A stretch of DNA of 10,979 bases from Chloroflexota bacterium (GCA_025355835.1 JANXYW010000436.1:1-10979), one strand, 5' to 3'. Shown: positions 1-7,183, counted from the first letter of the stretch. Notes: generated from the sequence alone by a model not told the origin. Numbers and translations: made by a program.

Positions 1-9
1 CGCGCCGGG

Positions 10-15
10 TAGAAT
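10..15 (+). promoter_or_regulatory. Putative -10 element (TAGAAT) of the first gene
   Basis: TAGAAT matches five of six bases of the sigma-70 -10 consensus and ends nine bases before the ATG at 25. Transcription would start around 20-23, leaving almost no leader, and no Shine-Dalgarno sequence precedes the ATG. The -35 region lies outside the window, so this rests on the hexamer and its spacing alone. Confidence 0.4.
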
Positions 16-24
16 AGCCATCGC

Positions 25-357
25 ATGACGGGGCAACCAAGGACACTCGCTGAGTTCATTGACGCGGTTCGTGAAGGGCTGACCTGCGACCGCTGCGGCA
101 AATACGTCGGCGCGATCGCCCGCAAGCGCTTCCGGCCTGCACCCTACCCCGTCGCGCTTGACAAGATTGGCGCGGATGACGAGGCCGAGGCGCTGATCGG
201 CTTCGAGTGGTACATGGTGAGCCTGCTGCGGCAGAGCAAGTTCGTCATCCGGCATCCGCAGCTGGACGATCACTGCGTGACGTTTCGAGAGTGGGCGGCA
301 GATGAGGATGACGATGACGACGAAGGGGTTGGCGACGACGAGATCGTCGAGGCATAG
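25..357 (+). CDS. Small hypothetical protein with a CxxC pair and an acidic C-terminal tail
   Basis: A 110-residue soluble protein that I do not recognise. It has a CDRC pair (C21, C24) near the N-terminus and a His-Cys pair (H83, C84) about 60 residues later. Together these could make a zinc site, but the spacing is not a standard ribbon. The central part (residues 50-90) is mixed and could fold. The last 20 residues are almost all Asp and Glu and are probably disordered. There is no signal peptide or membrane segment. The ATG lies nine bases after a TAGAAT box with no ribosome binding site, which suggests a leaderless message. The acidic tail could serve for binding a basic partner or as a nucleic-acid mimic; that is only inference. 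The next gene, another small Cys-pair protein, follows on the same strand. Probably a real gene, with function unknown. Confidence 0.6.
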   Translation: MTGQPRTLAEFIDAVREGLTCDRCGKYVGAIARKRFRPAPYPVALDKIGADDEAEALIGFEWYMVSLLRQSKFVIRHPQLDDHCVTFREWAADEDDDDDEGVGDDEIVEA

Positions 358-464
358 ACTGCGCCGATGTCCCGCGCTCGGTTCCGGCGCTCGAAACTAT
401 CCGATCGCTTCGAAATGGACAATATCGTTACTCCGTAGCTATAGAAGGCAAGCTCGAAGCGTTG

Positions 465-480
465 TACAATGCGACTGGAG
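465..480 (+). promoter_or_regulatory. Putative -10 box and Shine-Dalgarno for the zinc-ribbon gene
   Basis: TACAAT at 465-470 resembles a -10 element. GGAG at 477-480 sits six bases before the ATG at 487. The GGAG position decides the start: an in-frame ATG at 469 overlaps the putative -10 box and has no ribosome binding site of its own. No convincing -35 hexamer is visible. Confidence 0.4.
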
Positions 481-486
481 TCGTGC

Positions 487-669
487 ATGAACGCCCCTGA
501 CGGCAAGGATGACCGACCGGCGCCGGAGCCCCGTGAAGTGCGCTTGGGCGATCAACAGTGCCCCAGGTGCCGTAGGCAGTTCACGGCGAGCTATTGGAGC
601 GGCGGGGTGATGGTCCAGGCAAGATGTCTGAGTTGCGACCTCAAATGGCCCCTGCCGGACGTCGTCTGA
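487..669 (+). CDS. Small zinc-ribbon protein (60 aa)
   Basis: A 60-residue protein with two Cys pairs, CPRC (C25, C28) and CLSC (C47, C50), separated by 18 residues. This is the arrangement of a four-cysteine zinc ribbon built from two knuckles. The segment between them contains aromatic and Gly residues (Y36, W37, G39, G40), as expected for a beta hairpin, and a Trp follows the second knuckle (W54). The first 20 residues are Pro- and charge-rich and probably flexible. I chose the ATG at 487 because GGAG lies six bases upstream; an in-frame ATG at 469 would add six residues. Such mini-ribbons bind nucleic acid or act as protein-protein adaptors, but the exact role cannot be read from the sequence. 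It lies 114 bases before the sigma factor gene on the same strand, with no clear terminator between. Confidence 0.6.
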   Translation: MNAPDGKDDRPAPEPREVRLGDQQCPRCRRQFTASYWSGGVMVQARCLSCDLKWPLPDVV

Positions 670-783
670 CGCCCAATCCGCCTCGGCCCACGCAGTCCAT
701 TCACGGTCAAACGGGTCGGGAAGCACGAATGGGCGCGCGGCGCAATTGTGCATGTGTGTACGTGAGTTTGTATTGGATGGGGA

Positions 784-2178
784 ATGGTTAAGCAAAAAGA
801 ACGCAGCCGCACCGAGGACTTTGCTGAAGCGCCCGACGAAACGGCCGTTCCGCGCGACCGTACGCGCAGCGTCCCGGCCATCAAGCCCGAGGCTGAGGAG
901 CCGCTGGGCGAAACGCCCGATTCAGTCGAGCTCTATCTCAACGAAATCGCGCGCTACAAGCTGCTCCGGCCTGACGAAGAGGTGTCGCTCGCAAAGCAGA
1001 TCGAAAGCGGACGCATCCTCGATGAGTTGAGCGACGCGTTCATGGAAGAGAACCTCACGGTTCCCACCATCGAGCAGCTGACTGTGTGCATTCTCAGCGA
1101 ATTGATCGAGGCGGCCGGCCTGGTGCGCCGCGCGAAGGCGCTGAAGGGGTTCCCGGTTCGCGGCTCGCTGGTCGATCAACTCAACTTTGAGCCGTTGCGT
1201 GACGTCATCCAGGACAGGCTCGATGAAGAGTTCGAAACGACCGTTGCCGCGTCCACCAAGCGCAACGCCCAGCAGGTGCGCACGCTCCTGATCACGATCG
1301 CCGTCGCGCAGCGTGGCTTCCCCGAGACCTCGCACAAAGCGCTCGAAGAGGCGTTACAGCTCGTCAAGAACGGTACGACGCGCCCGACGGATCGCTCGCT
1401 GGCGGCGCGGTTGAAGGTGCTGGTACCACACGTGCGCGCGGCGCGAGAGATCGCACAGCGCGCCGAAGAGCACATGGTGAACGCGAACCTGCGACTGGTC
1501 GTGAGCGTCGCGAAGAAGTACGCCGGCCGCGGCATGCCGCTGATGGACCTCATCCAGGAGGGCAACGGCGGTCTCATGCGTGCGGTCGAGAAGTTCGAGC
1601 ACCGCCGCGGGTTCCGATTTAGCACGTACGCGACGTGGTGGATCCGTCAGGCTGTCGGCCGCGCGATCGCCGACAAGGGCCGTACGATCCGGCTGCCGAT
1701 TCACATCACCGAGCTGATCTCGAAGTACTCGCAGGCGCGCGAGCGGCTCTTCCAGCGCTTGGGCCGGGAGCCGAAGACGGCGGAGCTGTCGAAGCTCATG
1801 GGCATGCCGCCGGACAAGGTGCGCGAAGCTGCTCGTGCGCTGCGCCAGTCGGTAGTATCGCTGGAGACGCCTGTCGGCGAAGAAGAAGAGGGAACGCTCG
1901 GTAGCGTCCTCGAAGATGTGATGGCGCCTTCGCCCGAAGAAGAAGCCGGGCGCCAACTGCTACGCGAGCGCGTGCGGAACGCGCTCGACGTGCTGACGCC
2001 GCGCGAGCGCACGGTGATCGAGTTGCGGTTCGGCATCAAGGACGGCCGCCCGCGCACGCTGGACATCGTCGGCAACGAGCTGGGCGTCACGCGTGAGCGC
2101 GCACGCCAGATCGAGGCGCAAGCGCTCGAGAAGCTGCGGCGCTCGAACGGCAATCTTCGCGGTGAGGGCGACTTCTAG
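784..2178 (+). CDS. RNA polymerase sigma factor, sigma-70 family (RpoD-like)
   Basis: A 464-residue sigma-70 factor that directs RNA polymerase to promoters. Residues 1-45 are charged and do not resemble region 1.1. Region 1.2 (about 46-76) contains [16 protein letters not shown] long insert (about 77-222) corresponds to the non-conserved region. Region 2 (about 225-302) has [12 protein letters not shown], the core-binding DLIQEGN segment, and [14 protein letters not shown] for -10 recognition and melting. Region 3 spans about 305-385 and ends in an acidic linker. Region 4 (about 395-453) has [14 protein letters not shown] and the -35-reading helix [18 protein letters not shown]. Oddities: GNGG in region 2 where GNIG is usual, and RERARQIE where RERIRQIE is usual. 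These hint at a group 2 paralogue rather than the housekeeping factor, so I give no gene symbol. The start is the first in-frame ATG, preceded closely by a GGA-rich stretch. Confidence 0.93.
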   Translation: MVKQKERSRTEDFAEAPDETAVPRDRTRSVPAIKPEAEEPLGETPDSVELYLNEIARYKLLRPDEEVSLAKQIESGRILDELSDAFMEENLTVPTIEQLTVCILSELIEAAGLVRRAKALKGFPVRGSLVDQLNFEPLRDVIQDRLDEEFETTVAASTKRNAQQVRTLLITIAVAQRGFPETSHKALEEALQLVKNGTTRPTDRSLAARLKVLVPHVRAAREIAQRAEEHMVNANLRLVVSVAKKYAGRGMPLMDLIQEGNGGLMRAVEKFEHRRGFRFSTYATWWIRQAVGRAIADKGRTIRLPIHITELISKYSQARERLFQRLGREPKTAELSKLMGMPPDKVREAARALRQSVVSLETPVGEEEEGTLGSVLEDVMAPSPEEEAGRQLLRERVRNALDVLTPRERTVIELRFGIKDGRPRTLDIVGNELGVTRERARQIEAQALEKLRRSNGNLRGEGDF

Positions 2179-2295
2179 CTTCTGCCCGAATCCGCCGATG
2201 ACAATGGTGCATTCGTACCTCCCACCGCACTGATCCGATCGCTAGCATTGGATCGAACCACTGTCGCGAGCAGAGCGCTGGTTGACAGAACATAT

Positions 2296-2326
2296 GTCCC
2301 CGTCTACGGGACGTGATGGCTATACT
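2296..2326 (+). promoter_or_regulatory. Candidate promoter region of the acyl-CoA synthetase gene with a dyad
   Basis: TATACT at 2321-2326 is a good -10 hexamer about 96 bases before the ATG. Just upstream lies a short dyad, CCCGT-CT-ACGGG (2299-2310), nested with GTCCC/GGGAC (2296-2300, 2308-2312), which would sit in the -10/-35 spacer and could be an operator. TTGACA occurs at 2282-2287 but is 33 bases from the TATACT, too far to be its -35. The promoter call is therefore tentative. Confidence 0.3.
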
Positions 2327-2409
2327 TGCGTAACACGACCGCGCGTCGAACCGTGTCCGGGTGAACCGAAACGCCGCATTCGCAGCTGAGAGTGGCCCCC
2401 GCAGGCCCC

Positions 2410-2414
2410 GGGAG
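2410..2414 (+). promoter_or_regulatory. Shine-Dalgarno site of the acyl-CoA synthetase gene
   Basis: GGGAG lies eight bases before the ATG at 2423, which supports that start codon. Confidence 0.6.
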
Positions 2415-2422
2415 ATGCACAG

Positions 2423-4354
2423 ATGGTACTGAGCAAGCTCAAGATGCTTGGCGCGCCCACCGAGTCCGATACGCCGGGTACGCTCCGCTCAGCCGATGGC
2501 TCACCGTTAACTTTCCCCGACCTGCTCGAAGACAACCGTCATGTGTGGGGCGACAAGATCGCGTTCCAGCAGAAGGTGCGGCGCGAGTGGCACCGCATCT
2601 CGCACGCGGATGTCTATAAGCGCTCGTACGAACTCGCCGCTGGACTCGTCGCGCTGGGTCTCGAGCAGGGCGATCGCGTTGCGCTCATCGGCGAAAACAG
2701 CATCGACTGGGCCTGCGCGTACTACGCGATCGTGATCGCGGGCGGCGTCGCCGTGCCGATCTACTACGATCTCAAACCGACGGAAGTCGCCGAAATGGTC
2801 GCCCGGGCGGAGCCGAAGCTCGCGTTCCTCGCGATGAAGTCGCTGCCCAAGTTCGAGTCGGGGCTAGCGGACGTGCGAGCGATCATCACGATCGATCAAG
2901 GCGCAGCCATCGGCGGCGTGCCGGGTGGCTACCTGCGCAGCGTGAAACCGGAGACGCTGGCCATCGAGGATGCGCGGCGCCGCGCAACGTCCGAGAGCCG
3001 GCAGAAGCTCGCGGCGACCATCGTGAAGCCGGAAGACCTGGCATCAGTCGTCTTCACGTCGGGCACGACGGGCGGCATGAAGGGCGTGATGCTCACGCAC
3101 CGCAACTTCATGGCGAACATGATGTCCGTGCGCGGCTCGATCCCGTTTAACGACAAAGACCGAATCGTCATGGTGCTGCCGATGCACCACGCGTTCCCGT
3201 TCATCGTCGGCATGACGGTATCACCGGCCATCGGCGGCGAGTTGACGTTCGAGAACGACCTGCGCCGCATCCGCGATCGCATGGCGGAAGTGAAGCCGAC
3301 GTTGTTCCTCGGCGTACCCGCGCTATTCGAGGTGATGTACCGAAACATCGTGCACGGCATCGAGGTGCAGGGGCGCATGGAGACGTTCCAGAAGGGGCTC
3401 CGCATCGTCGAAGCGACGAAGCAGCGGACAGGCATCAACATCGGCCGCATCGTCTTCCGGGAGCTGCACAAGCGGCTCGGCGGCAGCCTGCGCTTCATGG
3501 TCAGCGGCGGCGCCGCGCTGAACCCGCAAGTCGCGCTGAAGTTCGCGCGGTTGGGCATCCCGATCATTCAAGGGTGGGGTCTTACTGAGTCCTCTCCGGT
3601 GCTGACGGACCAGCGTTGGAGTCCTCGGAAGTTCTACATGTCGAACTACTACGAAGAGCACTTTGGTACCGTCGGTCAGGCGGTTCCCGGCGTCGAGATC
3701 GGCCTTATCGACGTGCCCGAGAAGGAGTTGTACGTCCACCTCCACGGCGAGGGCGAACTCGTCGCCCGCGGTGAGAATATCTCGCCCGGCTACTGGCGGG
3801 CCGAAGAAGCGACGACAGCTTCACGCGTCGGCGACTGGCTGCGCACTGGCGACGTCGGCCGTATCGACGACGAAGGAAACATCTGGATCACGGGCCGCAG
3901 CAAGTTCGTCATCGTATTGGACTCCGGCGAGAAGGTGCATCCAGACGAACTCGAAGAAAAGCTCGAGCGTAGTCCGCTCATTCAGGACATCGCGGCGATT
4001 GGCCGCAAACTGCGCGGCAAGACGCAGGCTTGGGTGGTGATCTACCCGAACCGCGACGAGATCATGGCACGCCTCGGTGGAGCTGCGGCAACGGAGGAAG
4101 CCGTGCGGCGGCTCATAGGCGACGAGATCAACGCGAACACGCAAGACATAGCGACATACAAGCGGCCGACAGACTTCCTACTGACGGACATCCCGCTGCC
4201 TCGAACGGTTCCGCTGCGCAAGATCGCGCGAGGCCAGATTGCCGACACGTACACGTTCGACCCCTCGAACTGGGAGCGATCGTGGGCGGAGCATCTCGCG
4301 GCGACCGCTTTACCGGCGGACGATGATGGCGAGGAAGCGGCATCGGCCGGGTAG
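2423..4354 (+). CDS. Long-chain acyl-CoA synthetase (AMP-forming), FadD15-like
   Basis: A 643-residue ANL-superfamily adenylating enzyme. It activates a fatty acid with ATP to an acyl-adenylate and then forms acyl-CoA, releasing AMP and pyrophosphate. The phosphate-binding loop is at 212-221 (TSGTTGGMKG, with Met where Pro is usual). The adenine-binding motif GWGLTESSP is at 384-392. GDWLRTGDVG (470-479) holds the ribose-binding Asp (D477). The hinge region ITGRSKFVIV follows, with R492. The catalytic Lys of the C-terminal domain is probably K600 in PLPRTVPLRK. Length and motif order fit bacterial long-chain synthetases of the FadD15 group. It has no signal peptide and is probably cytoplasmic or membrane-peripheral. 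GGGAG supports the start. It ends in its own intrinsic terminator and converges on hppA. Chain-length preference cannot be read from the sequence, and a medium-chain or other carboxylate substrate is possible. Confidence 0.93.
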   Translation: MVLSKLKMLGAPTESDTPGTLRSADGSPLTFPDLLEDNRHVWGDKIAFQQKVRREWHRISHADVYKRSYELAAGLVALGLEQGDRVALIGENSIDWACAYYAIVIAGGVAVPIYYDLKPTEVAEMVARAEPKLAFLAMKSLPKFESGLADVRAIITIDQGAAIGGVPGGYLRSVKPETLAIEDARRRATSESRQKLAATIVKPEDLASVVFTSGTTGGMKGVMLTHRNFMANMMSVRGSIPFNDKDRIVMVLPMHHAFPFIVGMTVSPAIGGELTFENDLRRIRDRMAEVKPTLFLGVPALFEVMYRNIVHGIEVQGRMETFQKGLRIVEATKQRTGINIGRIVFRELHKRLGGSLRFMVSGGAALNPQVALKFARLGIPIIQGWGLTESSPVLTDQRWSPRKFYMSNYYEEHFGTVGQAVPGVEIGLIDVPEKELYVHLHGEGELVARGENISPGYWRAEEATTASRVGDWLRTGDVGRIDDEGNIWITGRSKFVIVLDSGEKVHPDELEEKLERSPLIQDIAAIGRKLRGKTQAWVVIYPNRDEIMARLGGAAATEEAVRRLIGDEINANTQDIATYKRPTDFLLTDIPLPRTVPLRKIARGQIADTYTFDPSNWERSWAEHLAATALPADDDGEEAASAG

Positions 4355-4387
4355 ACCGGTCCACGGGCCGGACATTGGTTGCAAACC

Positions 4388-4420
4388 AACAGGGGTCGTT
4401 CTGTGGGACGCCCCTGTTTT
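4388..4420 (+). terminator. Intrinsic terminator of the acyl-CoA synthetase gene
   Basis: AACAGGGG (4388-4395) pairs with CCCCTGTT (4411-4418). The stem is extended inward by CGT/ACG after one bulged T, leaving an eight-base loop, and the right arm runs into TTTT (4417-4420). A GC-rich stem with a short T run, 34 bases after the stop codon, is a typical rho-independent terminator. Confidence 0.7.
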
Positions 4421-4481
4421 GATCTCTCGACACGGCCGGACTAGCACCGCTAAGCACGATCAGGAATCTCAACACGACGCT

Positions 4482-4499
4482 GGCAGTCTACGGACTGCC
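4482..4499 (+). other. Hairpin with a UNCG-class tetraloop
   Basis: GGCAGTC (4482-4488) and GACTGCC (4493-4499) form a perfect 7-bp stem around TACG. When transcribed from the + strand, the loop is C(UACG)G, a member of the very stable UNCG tetraloop class. The opposite strand would give a CGUA loop, so the structure looks designed for + strand RNA. No T run follows, so it is not a classical terminator. It could protect a 3' end or belong to a small RNA. Confidence 0.5.
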
Positions 4500-4546
4500 C
4501 GTACGCAATCTTTCATCCTCCGTTGCGGAGCTGGTTCTGGGTAGAA

Positions 4547-4585
4547 CAAGAAGAGGGGGACTCCGTTGGAGTCCCCCTCTTCTTG
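4547..4585. terminator. Perfect 18-bp inverted repeat, probable bidirectional terminator
   Basis: CAAGAAGAGGGGGACTCC (4547-4564) and its exact reverse complement (4568-4585) flank a GTT loop. The outer part of each arm is A-rich on the 5' side and reads CTTCTTG on the 3' side, so RNA from either strand ends in a U-enriched segment (CUUCUUGU). It lies 18 bases beyond the hppA stop codon and is the last structure before the acyl-CoA synthetase message would run antisense into hppA. Both facts fit a shared terminator for convergent genes. Confidence 0.8.
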
Positions 4586-4603
4586 TATTCGATGCGGTGT
4601 TCG

Positions 4604-6997
4604 CTACGGAGCGACGGCTTGCTGCGGCGTGTCCTGCAGCGCCTGGCTCGACGCGAGTCCGGGTGTTTGCTGCTCGATGGTCGTGCCGGGAGCCGGTGTC
4701 TGTGTGCCGGTCTTCGTGACCGAGCCGCTCTTGATGAAGAGTGGCGCGAGCACGAGCGTGATCGTTGCAAGCAGCTTGATCAGCACGTGCAATGACGGGC
4801 CAGCGGTGTCCTTGAACGGGTCTCCAACGGTGTCACCGACGACGGCGGCCTTGTGGGCGTCGCTGCCCTTGCCGAGCGTGTTGCCCTTGTCGTCCTTCAG
4901 GCCACCCGACTCGATGAACTTCTTGGCATTGTCCCAGGCGCCACCACCATTGTTGAGCACGGTCGCCATGAGAATGCCGACGATGGTGCCGATGATCAAC
5001 GTGCCTGAGACGGCCAGCCAGCCCGATGCGTCATGCGCCGTGTACGTGATGCCGTTCACGGTCGTGACCACACTCTCGTGGCGGGCGTACCGGAAGATGA
5101 GGCCGACGGCTACTGGCATGCTCACGGCCAGAATGCCCGGAAGCACCATCTCGCGGAGCGCCGCCTTGGCGGTGATATCGACAGCGGCCGCGTAGTCAGG
5201 CCGCGACGTGCCGGCCATGATGCCCGGGTCTTCGCGGAACTGACGGCGGACTTCTTCGATGATCGCGCCGGCAGCGTTGCCAACGGCGCGAATGGCCAGC
5301 GAGCTGAAGAGGAACACCAGCATGGCGCCCAGCAGGCCGCCAACGAAGACGTCTACCTTCGACAAGTCGATTGGCAGTTCCGCGGTAAGCGGAATTTCGA
5401 GCCGCTCCTTTACCTTGTCCAGGTAGGCCGAGAACAGCAGGAACGCCGCCAGACCGGCGGAGGCAACGGCGTAGCCCTTCGTGAGTGCCTTCGTCGTGTT
5501 GCCGACGGAGTCGAGTTTGTCTGTGATCTCGCGGGCACTCTCGGGCGCGCCGGACATCTCTGTGATTCCACCGGCGTTGTCCGTAATCGGTCCGAATGTG
5601 TCCATGCTGAGGATGTACGCCGCCGACATCAGCATGCCCATCGTCGCGACGGCGGTACCGAAGATGCCCGTGGTGAAGGCGGGAATCGCCGGATCAATGT
5701 CCGCCTGCGATCCGAGCGCAAACGATCCGATGAGGGCGAGTCCGATCGCGATGGCGGTCAGAGCGGTCGTTTCGAAGCCGACCGCTGTGCCAATGATGAT
5801 GTTGGTGGCCGGGCCGGTCTTGGATGCCTCGGCTATTTCTTGAACCGGCCGCCACGATCCTGCCGTGTAGTACTGCGTGATGTAGACAAACGCGATACCC
5901 GTACTGATACCGACGAGACCGCAGAAGAAGAACCAGTACCAGGCATCGCCCAGCATCACCTTGGTGGCGATGAAGAGACCGACGACCGACAGCGCAGAAA
6001 CCACATAGAAGCCGTAGTTCAGCGGCGTCATCGGGTCTTGCTTGCTCTTGGGGCTCGCGTCTGTGAAGAACGGCACGGAGATAAGTCCGGCCATAGCCGC
6101 GATGATGCCGAAGGAGCGGAGCACCAGCGGGAACATGATCCACTCGATCTGTTTCGTGACGGAGAAGATGGCGACACCCAGGATCATGGCGCCGATGTTC
6201 TCGGCCGACATGGACTCGAACAGGTCGGCGCCACGCCCGGCGCAGTCGCCGACGTTGTCGCCGACCAGGTCCGCCACAACGGCTGCGTTGCGGGGGTCAT
6301 CCTCCGGAATGCCCGCTTCGACCTTGCCGACGAGGTCTGCACCGACGTCAGCCGCCTTGGTATAGATACCGCCGCCCAGCTGGGCGAACAGCGCGACAAA
6401 GCTGGCTCCGAAGCCGAATCCGACGATCAGGAACGGTGCGATTTCCGGTGGGTTGTCGAGGATGCGGCTGTACACGAGGAAGATGCCCGAAACGCCGAGC
6501 AGGCTCAGCGCGACGACGAGGAATCCAGATACTGCGCCGCCGCGAAGCGAGACGGTGACGGCGTCTTTCAGGCTAATCTGCGCCGCCGCCGCAGTGCGGA
6601 TGTTCGAGCGCACCGCGATGAACATGCCGATGTAGCCCGCGAGACCGGAGCAGAACGCGCCCACGAGGAAGGCGATGCCGGTGAGCAGGCCCTCCTGCCA
6701 GCGACCGACTATAGCCGTCGAAGCGAAGCTCACCTGGCCGTTCTCGAACTGGATCGGCTTGACGCCGTCCGAGATCGAACCTACGAGCACGGCAACCGCG
6801 ACCGCGGTCACGATGGAGAGTGCGCCAATCGTCTTGTACTGGCGCGAGAGGAACGCCATGGCGCCCTCGAAGATCATCTCGGCGATCTGCTGCATTGCCG
6901 GCGTGCCCGTATCTCTCTTGAGCACATCCTGCGCCAGCCAGAGGGCGAACAGCACAGCTGCCAGGCCCGTGACCGGAACCATCCATACCAACGTCAT
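4604..6997 (-). CDS. hppA: Membrane proton-translocating pyrophosphatase (H+-PPase, K+-independent type)
   Basis: A 797-residue integral membrane pump with many hydrophobic segments (the family has 16 transmembrane helices). It hydrolyses pyrophosphate and moves H+ out of the cytoplasm. The substrate loops are intact: DVGADLVGKVE (217-227), DDPRNAAVVADLVGDNVGDC (233-252), DTFGPITDNAGG (466-477), and near the C-terminus NNGGGAWDNAKK (682-693) and GDTVGDPFKDTAGPS (721-735). GNTTKALTKG (499-508) has Lys and Thr (K503, T506) at the two positions that distinguish K+-independent enzymes; the K+-dependent ones have Ala and Gly. I chose the ATG at 6997 because GGAGGAG lies six bases upstream; in-frame starts farther up (for example 7021) lack a site and add a polar N-terminus. 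Residues 758-797 form a Thr/Pro/Gln-rich tail past the last helix. Convergent with an acyl-CoA synthetase, which produces its substrate. Confidence 0.95.
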   Translation of the reverse strand: MTLVWMVPVTGLAAVLFALWLAQDVLKRDTGTPAMQQIAEMIFEGAMAFLSRQYKTIGALSIVTAVAVAVLVGSISDGVKPIQFENGQVSFASTAIVGRWQEGLLTGIAFLVGAFCSGLAGYIGMFIAVRSNIRTAAAAQISLKDAVTVSLRGGAVSGFLVVALSLLGVSGIFLVYSRILDNPPEIAPFLIVGFGFGASFVALFAQLGGGIYTKAADVGADLVGKVEAGIPEDDPRNAAVVADLVGDNVGDCAGRGADLFESMSAENIGAMILGVAIFSVTKQIEWIMFPLVLRSFGIIAAMAGLISVPFFTDASPKSKQDPMTPLNYGFYVVSALSVVGLFIATKVMLGDAWYWFFFCGLVGISTGIAFVYITQYYTAGSWRPVQEIAEASKTGPATNIIIGTAVGFETTALTAIAIGLALIGSFALGSQADIDPAIPAFTTGIFGTAVATMGMLMSAAYILSMDTFGPITDNAGGITEMSGAPESAREITDKLDSVGNTTKALTKGYAVASAGLAAFLLFSAYLDKVKERLEIPLTAELPIDLSKVDVFVGGLLGAMLVFLFSSLAIRAVGNAAGAIIEEVRRQFREDPGIMAGTSRPDYAAAVDITAKAALREMVLPGILAVSMPVAVGLIFRYARHESVVTTVNGITYTAHDASGWLAVSGTLIIGTIVGILMATVLNNGGGAWDNAKKFIESGGLKDDKGNTLGKGSDAHKAAVVGDTVGDPFKDTAGPSLHVLIKLLATITLVLAPLFIKSGSVTKTGTQTPAPGTTIEQQTPGLASSQALQDTPQQAVAP

Positions 6998-7003
6998 CGG
7001 CGT

Positions 7004-7010
7004 CTCCTCC
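7004..7010 (-). promoter_or_regulatory. Strong Shine-Dalgarno site of hppA
   Basis: On the - strand GGAGGAG is followed by six bases and then the ATG at 6997. This near-perfect site selects the start and rules out the longer in-frame reading. Confidence 0.85.
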
Positions 7011-7050
7011 CATTCGCTCATTGGGCGTCGCGTCTTGGCGCGGACACACA

Positions 7051-7075
7051 AACGGAGGCGCCGTGCACCTCCGTT
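7051..7075 (-). promoter_or_regulatory. 5'-leader hairpin of the hppA mRNA
   Basis: AACGGAGG and CCTCCGTT (7051-7058 and 7068-7075) form an 8-bp stem with a nine-base loop. Read on the - strand, the hairpin would lie within a few bases of the predicted transcript 5' end and is followed by TTTGTGTG. It could stabilise the mRNA, or act as an attenuator because the T-rich stretch follows it. Its arm contains a second GGAGG, which is sequestered in the stem. Confidence 0.5.
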
Positions 7076-7086
7076 AGAGCGGCCGA

Positions 7087-7115
7087 AGTCTAACGCGAGA
7101 TACGACGACGGGCAA
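7087..7115 (-). promoter_or_regulatory. Putative sigma-70 promoter of hppA
   Basis: On the - strand TTGCCC (-35, 7115-7110) and TAGACT (-10, 7092-7087) are separated by exactly 17 bases. Each matches four of six consensus bases. Initiation near 7079-7080 would give a leader of about 80 bases that begins with the hairpin at 7051-7075. Confidence 0.45.
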
Positions 7116-7183
7116 GAACCGGCGGTCTATGACGGCGGTCCGCAGGATCAGCAATCTGGGCGGAATCGACGCCATCCCACAGG

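Noticed and set aside
2232..2254. GATCC-N13-GGATC as a terminator of the sigma factor gene
   Set aside because: Only five base pairs, a long loop and no T run follow; no convincing terminator was seen in the 244-base gap.
2282..2310. TTGACA at 2282 as the -35 of a promoter for the acyl-CoA synthetase gene
   Set aside because: At 15-19 bases downstream there is no hexamer resembling TATAAT, and the good TATACT is 33 bases away.
4370..4400. tRNA-like anticodon arm: TTGG-TTGCAAA-CCAA with a GCA (Cys) anticodon, followed by AGGGGTCG
   Set aside because: The seven-base loop has the right T33 and purine positions, but there is no T arm (no TTCGANN), no matching acceptor stem and no plausible D arm. 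The bases after it belong to an intrinsic terminator. Coincidence or at most a remnant.
7004..7075. Fluoride riboswitch or other known riboswitch in the hppA leader
   Set aside because: I see none of the conserved core segments of the fluoride motif; only a simple hairpin and the ribosome binding site are visible.
5033..7093. A 686-codon open frame on the + strand, antisense to hppA
   Set aside because: It lies almost entirely opposite hppA, is rich in Arg, Asp, Glu and His, has no recognisable domain and no ribosome binding site. Codon bias in a high-GC gene readily keeps the opposite frame open, and hppA itself has every family motif.
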